13,035 bases of DNA from Anaerolineales bacterium UBA2029 (GTDB lineage Bacteria > Chloroflexota > Anaerolineae > Aggregatilineales > Aggregatilineaceae), in assembly GCA_002332795.1 (NCBI GenBank), contig DDBP01000275.1, forward strand, positions 1,533 to 14,567, given 5' to 3'. The notes under the pieces were generated by a model, which worked only from the letters and a program-made list of their open reading frames with translations, searched no databases and had not been told where the DNA came from. Within the stretch, counting starts at the first letter, position 1. Every line of letters starts with the position of its first letter. Shown here in pieces: positions 6,544 to 13,035 of the stretch. The position numbers and the translations under genes were made by a program.

Positions 6544-7572
6544 ATGACAGACAAGACTCGTGACAACGGCAAACCTCCGGCAGAAGAGCCGCCTCTTCTG
6601 CAGGTCAAAGACCTCAAGACCTATTTCTTCACGCGCCGGGGTATTGTCAAGGCGGTAGATGGCGTCAGCCTGACCGTCCGGCGCGGCGAAATTCGCGGCG
6701 TGGTGGGGGAATCCGGCTGTGGCAAGAGCATGACCGCCATGTCCATCCTGCAACTGGTGGACAAGCCGGGCCGCATTGTCTCCGGCGAAGTGTGGTTCAA
6801 GGGCGAGAATCTGTTGACCAAATCGCGGCGGGAGATGTCCGCCATCCGCGGCAAGCAGATCTCGGTGATCTTCCAGGAGCCAAAATCATCGCTCAACCCC
6901 GTGCTGAAGGTCAGCACGCAACTGCTGGAAGTGCTCAAGGTGCATCAGGACGCCGGGCGTCCGCCGCGCCAGGAAGAAGCGGTGCGGATGCTCAAAGAAG
7001 TCGGCATCCCCGATCCAGAGCGGCGCATACACAACTACCCGCACGAGCTATCGGGCGGCATGGCGCAGCGCGTGATGATCGCCATGGGCATGGCCTGCGC
7101 GCCCGACCTGCTCATCGCCGACGAGCCGACGACCGCGCTCGACGTGACCATTCAGGCGCAGGTGCTCGACCTGATCCGCACCCTGCGCAAAGAGCGCGGC
7201 ATGGCGGTGATGCTGATCACGCATGCCATGGGTGTGGTGGCGGAGATGGCCGACGTGGTGACGGTGATGTACGCCGGTACCGCCGTCGAGGAAGCGCCCA
7301 CGCTCAACCTGTTCGACGAGCCGCTGCACCCCTACACGCGCGGCCTGATCGCCTCCATCCCGGTGATGGGGCAGCGCAAGGAGCGGCTGGAAGTGATTCC
7401 GGGGCGCGTGCCCAACCTGATTGACATGCCGCCTGGCTGTCGCTTTGCTCCGCGTTGCCGGGCGCGGATCGAACATGGGCTGGAGAAGTGCACCGTCGAA
7501 GAGCCGCCCATGATCGAGGCCAGACCAGGGCACCTGGTACGTTGCTGGCTCTACGAAGGCGAACAACGATGA
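6544..7572 (+). CDS. ABC transporter ATP-binding protein, DppD/OppD family
   Basis: A 342-residue cytoplasmic ATPase that would power the two permeases. Motifs are Walker A GESGCGKS (55-62), Q-loop Q111 (FQEP), signature LSGG (169-172), Walker B LLIADEP (189-195), D-loop TALD (197-200) and switch histidine H227. The residue after that histidine is Ala (ITHAMGVV) instead of the usual Asp. The C-terminal oligopeptide-transporter extension is complete, with HPYTRGL (262-268) and cysteines C299, C305, C316 and C334. The ATG at 6544 lies 12 nt after a strong AGGGAGGG, a long spacing. An in-frame CTG at 6538 would be better spaced, but ATG is preferred. The gene overlaps the next ATPase by 4 nt (ATGA), indicating translational coupling. 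Confidence 0.93.
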   Translation: MTDKTRDNGKPPAEEPPLLQVKDLKTYFFTRRGIVKAVDGVSLTVRRGEIRGVVGESGCGKSMTAMSILQLVDKPGRIVSGEVWFKGENLLTKSRREMSAIRGKQISVIFQEPKSSLNPVLKVSTQLLEVLKVHQDAGRPPRQEEAVRMLKEVGIPDPERRIHNYPHELSGGMAQRVMIAMGMACAPDLLIADEPTTALDVTIQAQVLDLIRTLRKERGMAVMLITHAMGVVAEMADVVTVMYAGTAVEEAPTLNLFDEPLHPYTRGLIASIPVMGQRKERLEVIPGRVPNLIDMPPGCRFAPRCRARIEHGLEKCTVEEPPMIEARPGHLVRCWLYEGEQR

Positions 7573-8585
7573 GCACGACCGAGAATCTGGTAGAAATTCG
7601 CGGGCTGAAGGTCTATTTCCCCGTCCGGGCGGGCATCCTCAAGCGCACGGTCGGGGTGGTCAAGGCGGTAGACGGCGTAGACCTGGACATCCGGCGTGGC
7701 GAGATTCTGGGCCTGGTGGGCGAGTCCGGCTGCGGCAAGACGACGGTGGGCCGCGCCATCCTGCGCCTGATCCCGGCGACGGCGGGCACGGTGCGTTTCG
7801 ACGGCAAAGACCTGTTCGCGCTCAAGCCGTCCGAACTCAAGCCGCTGCGCCGCGAGATGCAACTGGTGTTCCAGGACCCCTACTCGTCGCTCGACCCGCG
7901 CTCCAAGGTGGGCGACATCGTGGGCGAAGGGCTGCGCGTGCATGGCGTCACCGACCGGCAGGAACGGCACGAGCGCGTGCGCAAGGCGCTGGAAATGGTC
8001 GGGCTGCAGGAAGAGCACATGCGCCGCTTCCCGCACGAGTTCTCCGGCGGACAGCGCCAACGCATCGGCATCGCCCGTGCCCTGGTGCTCAACCCCAAGT
8101 TCATCGTCTGCGACGAGCCGGTGTCGGCGCTGGATGTGTCCATTCAGTCGCAGGTGCTCAACCTGCTCAAAGACCTGCAACAGGAACTCGACCTGACGTT
8201 GCTGTTCATCGCGCACGATATGAGCGTGGTCGAGCACCTGTGCGACCGCGTAGCGGTGATGTACCTGGGCAAGATCGTCGAAGTCGCCGAGCGGGACGAG
8301 CTGTTCCGCAATCCGCAGCATCCGTACACGCGGGCGCTGATGTCGGCCATCCCCGTGGCCGATCCCCGCGCCAAGCGCGAGCGCATCATCCTGCAGGGCG
8401 ATCCGCCCAGTCCGCTGCGCCCGCCGTCGGGCTGTCGCTTCCATACCCGTTGCCCGGAGGCGGTCGAGGTCTGCTCGCAGCGCGAACCGGCGCTCGTTGA
8501 CCTGGGCCGGGCACATCTGTGCGCCTGTCACCTGCGTCAGCCCGCCGAGCAGGTCGCCCAGGAAGCGGCGCGCGCGAGCCAGTGA
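7569..8585 (+). CDS. ABC transporter ATP-binding protein, DppF/OppF family
   Basis: A 338-residue ATPase, partner of the preceding DppD-like subunit. Motifs are Walker A GESGCGKT (51-58), Q-loop Q102 (FQDPYSSLDPR), signature FSGGQ (158-162), Walker B FIVCDEP (178-184), D-loop SALD (186-189) and the switch pair H216-D217. The C-terminal domain carries HPYTRAL (251-257) and cysteines C289, C295, C302, C318 and C320. The start is the ATG at 7569, which overlaps the upstream TGA and gives the usual short N-terminus. The same frame is open from 7455, but that extension lies inside the previous gene. The stop lies only 4 nt from the stop of the convergent membrane phosphodiesterase gene, with no terminator between them. 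This ends the operon, which encodes no substrate-binding protein. Confidence 0.94.
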   Translation: MSTTENLVEIRGLKVYFPVRAGILKRTVGVVKAVDGVDLDIRRGEILGLVGESGCGKTTVGRAILRLIPATAGTVRFDGKDLFALKPSELKPLRREMQLVFQDPYSSLDPRSKVGDIVGEGLRVHGVTDRQERHERVRKALEMVGLQEEHMRRFPHEFSGGQRQRIGIARALVLNPKFIVCDEPVSALDVSIQSQVLNLLKDLQQELDLTLLFIAHDMSVVEHLCDRVAVMYLGKIVEVAERDELFRNPQHPYTRALMSAIPVADPRAKRERIILQGDPPSPLRPPSGCRFHTRCPEAVEVCSQREPALVDLGRAHLCACHLRQPAEQVAQEAARASQ

Positions 8586-8589
8586 GCTT

Positions 8590-10923
8590 TCACGTCCCCG
8601 CGACGCTTTCGGCGCGCGCGCCCACCAACCCATTGAGGGTGTCCACCACGCGGAACAGGTCGCCGATGCCGTAGAAATCTACGGCGATGAAGTTGGGCAT
8701 CTGCCCGCGTTCTTCGGCGCAGGTCAGGGCGCGGTTGAGCAGGAAGTCATAGGCGTTGATGCGGGCAGCGTCTACGCGATCGGGGGCGCGCCGCGCGATC
8801 CAGTGATTGAGCAAAAAGAGCGGTTTGCCGGTGCCGCCCCGGTTCGGCGCGCAGTCGAATTCCTCCGGACTGCGGTAGCTGTAGCGCGTTTCCTCCGCGT
8901 AGTCCCAGAAGTGATGGTACCACGCTGGCGGCGGGCCGCCCTGCTCGGCGAAGACGACGACGCGCTCGTTGCGCTCGATCATCTCGCGCAGCGTGGGCCA
9001 GTCGGCGTCCGGCGAGTGCGTGTAGACGTAGCGCTGCAGCCCGCTGGCCTCGAAAGCAGCCGCCGTATCCGCCGCCGAGACTTCGTCTTGCAGAATCAGC
9101 ACAATCACTTCGTGCTGATTGCGGTCCAGGAAGGCGCGCAGGTCGGTCAGCGCGTCTTGCAGCGGCGTCGCTCCCAGCGCGCACAGATTGTGGCACAGGA
9201 ACAGGCCAGGGCCTCTGGTGACGGGATCGGCAGCGTTGATGATGCGCTCCATCAGCGCCCGGCTGCTGGTGGGAAAGGTCGAGAGATAGCGCTGAATCTC
9301 GTCCGGCGTGTCGCCGTAGTGGGTGTCGAGCAGGAACGCGCGCACCCCCGCCTTCAGTTGGGCGGTCAGGCCCCCGTCGTGATGCGGCCATATCCAGCCC
9401 AGGTTGGAGGCGGCCATGGCGTTGTGCGTGGCCGGGAAGACCACCTCGTCGAAACGCCGATCGCATAGCTCTTCGCGTCCATTGCAGCGCAAGGGCCTGG
9501 CCCGCACAGAACGTTCAGCTCTCAGCAGGTCAAGGGCGAAGAGCGTGACGGAGATCAGCACCAACAGGACCGTGAAAGCGAGCATCGGACGGGTGCTCAG
9601 CGGGCGCATTAGGCGCATCAGCAGCCGGAAGACGGCGGGCGTGATCCACACGATCAGCAGCAGACTGCCCAGTGCCAGCGCGACGATCGCGCGCGCCCGG
9701 ATGGAATCGCCCACGCCGTCGCGCAGCGAAGCCAGTACATCGCGCAGCATGTTTTGCAGCGAGGCAGGCAGGGGCGTGCCGTTGATAGTCAGATGCGTGA
9801 ACTCTTCGAAGGGGAAACTGAGCGTGGACTCTATCGCCGTCCAGGTGAACAGCGCGCCCGCCCCGCACCCAACCAGCAACCAGCCGAACAGGCCGAACGC
9901 CCGGCGTACCCGCGCCCCCTGCAGCGCGGCCAGGCCCAGCACCGACAACACCTGCACGACGACGATCACCGGCAGCAGATCGTCGCGGAAGAGCAGCGCC
10001 AGCCGCCGCGTGTCATTCAGTTCCTGCACGACCGTCGTCGTCGTCTCGTCGGCCAGGTCAGCGAAAGCCTCGACGCCGCTCAGCGTGCCGATAGGCAGTT
10101 CCGCGCGCAGATTCTGCACAGCGTCCTGAATGCGCACTGTCAGCAGTTGCCCCGACGCAATGGCGATGGCCCCCACCAGGTCGTTGTCCAGCAAAGCGGT
10201 TTCCACCTGCAGGCGCGTCTCCTCGGTGACGCGATCCCTGGCCGGAGCCAGCAAGAGGCGCGCGATCTCCTGCTTTTGCGCGGGCGACAGCGAGGCGATG
10301 GACAGGTTGGTGAGATCGAAGGGCAGTTCTTCCAGCCGTCCGGCGGCCAGGGCGCGCATGTATTTCTCGATCTGCGCGTAGAGCGTGTCTGGTGTGAGCA
10401 TCGGGGCGCTGAGCGCGGTGGTGCCGACCAGGCTGCCCACTCTGGTGTCGGCGATCAGGCGTGCCTGAATGCTCTGCACCGCCGCGATCATGCGCTGTTG
10501 CAGTTCCGGATCGTTGATGGCCTTGCTCAGGTTGATGTTGGAGCGCAGGCGCTGTCGCTCGCCCGACAGATACGCCGTCAGTTCCTGAAAGAGAAAATCG
10601 GTCGCCTGGCGCAGCACATCGGGCGGCAGCACCAGCCGCAGCGCCGAGACGATCTGACTGTAAGTCTCCTGCGAGTAGCGACGGCTGATGCGCAGATCGC
10701 CCAGCAGCTGCTCGGTGACGGAGCGTAGGGCAGGGTCGGCCAGCAGTTCGGTGTAGACCCGCTCGTAGATGTTGTTGCGTTCCAGGGCGCGCGTGTAGAA
10801 ATGGGCGTTGAGCAAATTGTCAGTGACCACGTAGACCGCGAGATAGGCGAAGAACGAGGCGATGAAGCAAACGCTCAGCAGGATGGTCAGCAGACGTTCC
10901 AGACGCGGGTGATCACTCAGCAC
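8590..10923 (-). CDS. Polytopic membrane protein with C-terminal PI-PLC-like phosphodiesterase domain
   Basis: A 777-residue protein. TM1 is at about 11-34, followed by a helical, mostly polar region (35-310) that should be extracytoplasmic. Membrane segments follow at about 314-334, 342-363, 411-433 and 446-465, placing the C-terminal domain (466-777) outside. That domain matches the PLC-like phosphodiesterase pattern: FPATHNAM with H500 and N501, a following GVRAFLLDTHYGD (526-538), and LFLCHNLC with H578, giving the two histidines expected of the PI-PLC fold. Cysteines at 480, 487, 577, 581, 691 and 735 suit an exported domain. The start codon is GTG, chosen because it places TM1 at the N-terminus; an AGGG lies 11 nt upstream. 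The lipid or other phosphodiester substrate is unknown, and I do not recognise the N-terminal ectodomain. It converges on the ABC operon with a 4-nt gap. Confidence 0.8.
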   Translation of the reverse strand: MLSDHPRLERLLTILLSVCFIASFFAYLAVYVVTDNLLNAHFYTRALERNNIYERVYTELLADPALRSVTEQLLGDLRISRRYSQETYSQIVSALRLVLPPDVLRQATDFLFQELTAYLSGERQRLRSNINLSKAINDPELQQRMIAAVQSIQARLIADTRVGSLVGTTALSAPMLTPDTLYAQIEKYMRALAAGRLEELPFDLTNLSIASLSPAQKQEIARLLLAPARDRVTEETRLQVETALLDNDLVGAIAIASGQLLTVRIQDAVQNLRAELPIGTLSGVEAFADLADETTTTVVQELNDTRRLALLFRDDLLPVIVVVQVLSVLGLAALQGARVRRAFGLFGWLLVGCGAGALFTWTAIESTLSFPFEEFTHLTINGTPLPASLQNMLRDVLASLRDGVGDSIRARAIVALALGSLLLIVWITPAVFRLLMRLMRPLSTRPMLAFTVLLVLISVTLFALDLLRAERSVRARPLRCNGREELCDRRFDEVVFPATHNAMAASNLGWIWPHHDGGLTAQLKAGVRAFLLDTHYGDTPDEIQRYLSTFPTSSRALMERIINAADPVTRGPGLFLCHNLCALGATPLQDALTDLRAFLDRNQHEVIVLILQDEVSAADTAAAFEASGLQRYVYTHSPDADWPTLREMIERNERVVVFAEQGGPPPAWYHHFWDYAEETRYSYRSPEEFDCAPNRGGTGKPLFLLNHWIARRAPDRVDAARINAYDFLLNRALTCAEERGQMPNFIAVDFYGIGDLFRVVDTLNGLVGARAESVAGT

Positions 10924-11285
10924 AGCGGGTAGCGCCCTGGTAGATGGGGATAGATCGAAATCGCACAGCCCCGTTGCAGATCATAGCGTATCTGCGCCTG
11001 CTGTGCCGGCGCGCAGCTTATCTTCTCCTCACTCCCCGCCCGCCCGTTTTCTGAACGGTGGACAAACGCCAGACACAACGCCCGCTGAAATGCTCCCCCT
11101 GTGTTATGATCGAATCGTCATACTGCGCTGTGGCAATGCCGCGCGGCGAAATTTACGCCTTTTTCACGAGTCGCACGTTTCGAGTGGTGTAAGGCGGCGC
11201 AGGGCGATCTATACTGAAGGCATGAGCGGGGCGGGGTCACCATGGCTGCGCCTGCCAATCTGTCCATGTAGCGGAGTCTTCGGCG
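10924..11285. other. Divergent spacer between the phosphodiesterase and M6 protease genes
   Basis: A 362-bp non-coding gap that must hold promoters for both genes. On the plus strand two -10-like hexamers are visible: TATGAT at 11105-11110, inside a TATGA...TCATA inverted repeat (11105-11122), and TATACT at 11210-11215, about 70 nt before the protease ATG. On the minus strand TATGAT occurs at 10980-10985, about 57 nt upstream of the phosphodiesterase start. None has a convincing -35 partner. No RNA gene or repeat is evident. Confidence 0.5.
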
Positions 11286-13035
11286 ATGAGTTCTCACCGC
11301 TTTCTCTTCTCTTCCGGCGCGGCCTGGTTGATCGCCGTGCTGCTGCTCGTCAGCCTGGCCGGATCGTGGGTAGCCGCCGCGCCCGCTGACCCGTCCGCCG
11401 GGGCGATCGTGGCACAGAGCACGCCGGTCAGGCCGGACACTGGCGTGCCCACCAAACCGCCCCTGCCCGGCGGACGGCCAAGCCCGCTGCGCGTGATGGT
11501 GCCCACCGACGACACAGTGCGCGCATTGCAAGCGGCGGGCATCACCGACATCACGCAGATTTCGCCCCATCTCGACCCGATCGCCTCGTTTTCGCCCGGC
11601 CCGCGCATGACGCTTTTCCCTGGGCGTCCGGCGGGCGAACCGGCTTTGCAGGCCATGCCGCCCACCCCTTTTCGCACCCTGGCCATCCTGGTGCAGTTCA
11701 GCGACAAACCCGCGCAGGTGAACGCGACCTTCTTCGATAACCTGTTGTTCGGCACTGGCGCGGCGACGGTGCGCGGCTATTACCGGGAAGTGAGCTATGG
11801 CCTGCTGGATATTGTGACGGTCAACCTGCCCAGCTCCATAGGCTGGGTCACTGCCCCGCAAACCTACAGCTACTACGTCAACGGGCAGAGTTGCCTGGGC
11901 AGCTATCCGCGCAACTGTCAGCGCCTGACAGAAGACCTGGTGGCGTGGGTGGAGGAGAACTCGGTGGTGGACTTCTCTCGCTACGACAACAACGGTGACG
12001 GTTATGTGGACACCGTCTTCGTCATTCATTCTGGCACCGGCGCGGAAGCCAGCGGTGGCAGCGGCAACATCATCTGGTCGCACTCCTGGTGGACGTACAA
12101 CGAGCCGTATGTAGATGGGGTCTACGTCGGCTCGTACACCACGGAACCGGAGTTCTGGTTCAGCCCCGGCGACATGACACACGGGGTGTATGTGCACGAA
12201 CTGGCCCATGCCTTCGGCCTGCCCGATCTCTACGACATAGACTACAGCTCGGAAGGCGTGGGCGACTGGAGCCTGATGTCCGGCGGGTCGTGGAATGGCT
12301 ACCTGGGCAATTCACCGGCGCATCCGGACGCCTGGTCGCGCGTCTACCTGGGTTTCAACCCCGTAGTGGATATCAGCGCCTATCACGGCATGATCAGCGT
12401 GCCCAATGTCGAGCAGAATCGCGACAACGCCATCTATCGCTTCAATTCCGGCAAGGCCAACGAATACTGGTTGCTGGAGAACCGCCAGAAGATCGGCTCG
12501 GACGCGGCCTTGCCGGGGAGCGGGCTGCTGATCTGGCATGTGGACGACAATCTGCCCGGCAGCAACAAGTACGAGTGCAGGCAGGTCAACAACTACCTGT
12601 GCGCCACCGCCACGCAGCATTTTCGCGTAGCGTTGGAACAGGCCGACGGCGCGCTGCACCTGGAATACGGCATGAATCAGGGCGATGCCGGCGATCCATT
12701 CCCCGGCTCGGCGGGCAAGACGGCTTTCACTTTCACCTCCACTCCCAACAGCACTTCCTACTACTCCACGACCGACTGGGGCCTGCGTCTCACCAATATC
12801 AGCGCGTCGAGCGGCACGGTGACCGTTCAGGTGGGTAATCCGAACACCACAGCGCCCTTGCTGATTTCTCCGTCCAACGGCGGCACGATCAGCGACAACA
12901 CGCCCACCTTCACCTGGGCGGCAGTGTCGGGGGCGACCGCGTATCGCATTCAGGCCAGCAAGAGCGCCGATTTCTCCAGCCTGGCGATCAACTCAACCAA
13001 AAGCAGCACCTCGCACACGCCCGATACCGCCCTGA
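11286..13035 (+). CDS. Secreted M6-family (immune inhibitor A-like) zinc metalloprotease, 3' truncated by window end
   Basis: 583 residues are visible and the frame is open at the window edge. An N-terminal signal peptide is clear: MSSHRFLF, a hydrophobic core at 11-27, and an Ala-rich cleavage region near 30-32. A Pro-rich propeptide-like stretch follows (45-125), then the protease domain starting near FRTLAILVQFSDKPA. The metal site is HELAHAFGLPD at 304-314, with H304, E305, H308 and D314, the HExxHxxGxxD metzincin-like motif of M6 peptidases. A later LMSGGSWNG supplies the Met-turn. DNNGDGYVD at 234-242 resembles a calcium-binding loop. From about 519 an Fn3/Ig-like domain begins (LLISPSNGG, TFTWAAVSGATAYRIQ). 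The ATG at 11286 has GGAG nine bases upstream. It is likely an extracellular, Zn- and Ca-dependent protease; the number of C-terminal domains is unknown. Confidence 0.92.
   Translation, partial: MSSHRFLFSSGAAWLIAVLLLVSLAGSWVAAAPADPSAGAIVAQSTPVRPDTGVPTKPPLPGGRPSPLRVMVPTDDTVRALQAAGITDITQISPHLDPIASFSPGPRMTLFPGRPAGEPALQAMPPTPFRTLAILVQFSDKPAQVNATFFDNLLFGTGAATVRGYYREVSYGLLDIVTVNLPSSIGWVTAPQTYSYYVNGQSCLGSYPRNCQRLTEDLVAWVEENSVVDFSRYDNNGDGYVDTVFVIHSGTGAEASGGSGNIIWSHSWWTYNEPYVDGVYVGSYTTEPEFWFSPGDMTHGVYVHELAHAFGLPDLYDIDYSSEGVGDWSLMSGGSWNGYLGNSPAHPDAWSRVYLGFNPVVDISAYHGMISVPNVEQNRDNAIYRFNSGKANEYWLLENRQKIGSDAALPGSGLLIWHVDDNLPGSNKYECRQVNNYLCATATQHFRVALEQADGALHLEYGMNQGDAGDPFPGSAGKTAFTFTSTPNSTSYYSTTDWGLRLTNISASSGTVTVQVGNPNTTAPLLISPSNGGTISDNTPTFTWAAVSGATAYRIQASKSADFSSLAINSTKSSTSHTPDTAL

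Noticed and set aside
7455..7568. Upstream in-frame start for the DppF-like ATPase
   Set aside because: It would overlap the previous gene by over 100 nt; the ATGA junction at 7569 gives the standard N-terminus.
11242..11271. Nine-codon upstream ORF ending 14 nt before the M6 protease start
   Set aside because: It has no good ribosome-binding site and its peptide shows no attenuator-like pattern; short frames like this arise by chance.

Overview
The window is about 62-65% GC (by eye) and looks like chromosomal DNA of a Chloroflexota bacterium, probably an Anaerolineae-type lineage. The basis is indirect: an SpoIIIAA/Ycf45-like ATPase with a C-terminal R3H domain, dipeptide/oligopeptide-type ABC permeases, a secreted M6 protease, and WD40-like repeats of the style common in that phylum. 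No rRNA, tRNA, CRISPR array, transposase or phage gene is visible.

Layout. (1) Positions 89-2750, minus strand: a two-gene operon, a tandem GNAT-like protein followed 10 nt later by the R3H/AAA ATPase. It has a good sigma-70-type promoter at 2899-2927 and a possible weak terminator hairpin at 24-48. (2) Positions 2751-3511: a 760-bp divergent spacer with no convincing gene. It holds short dispersed repeats and several hairpins, and probably the promoters of both flanking operons. (3) Positions 3512-8585, plus strand: a compact operon for a peptide/nickel-type (DppBCDF-like) ABC transporter with two permeases and two ATPases. No substrate-binding protein gene is present. (4) Positions 8590-10923, minus strand: a polytopic membrane protein whose extracytoplasmic C-terminus is a PI-PLC-like phosphodiesterase. 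It converges on the ABC operon with only 4 nt between stop codons. (5) Positions 10924-11285: a divergent spacer. (6) From 11286 to the window end, plus strand: a secreted M6 (immune inhibitor A-like) zinc metalloprotease, cut off by the window edge inside a C-terminal Fn3-like domain.

The most unusual feature is the second permease (4591-6522). It is about twice the usual length because an eight-repeat, 40-residue-period WD40-like beta-propeller (about residues 105-418) is inserted between TM1 and TM2. That loop should face the extracytoplasmic side, where substrate-binding proteins dock. With no binding-protein gene in the operon, the propeller could be a built-in receptor, a docking platform or a gating module. 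The domain and its position are read directly from the sequence; its function is inference.

A secreted protease and a peptide-type importer close together would fit use of extracellular protein, but they are separate transcription units and nothing in the sequence ties them together.
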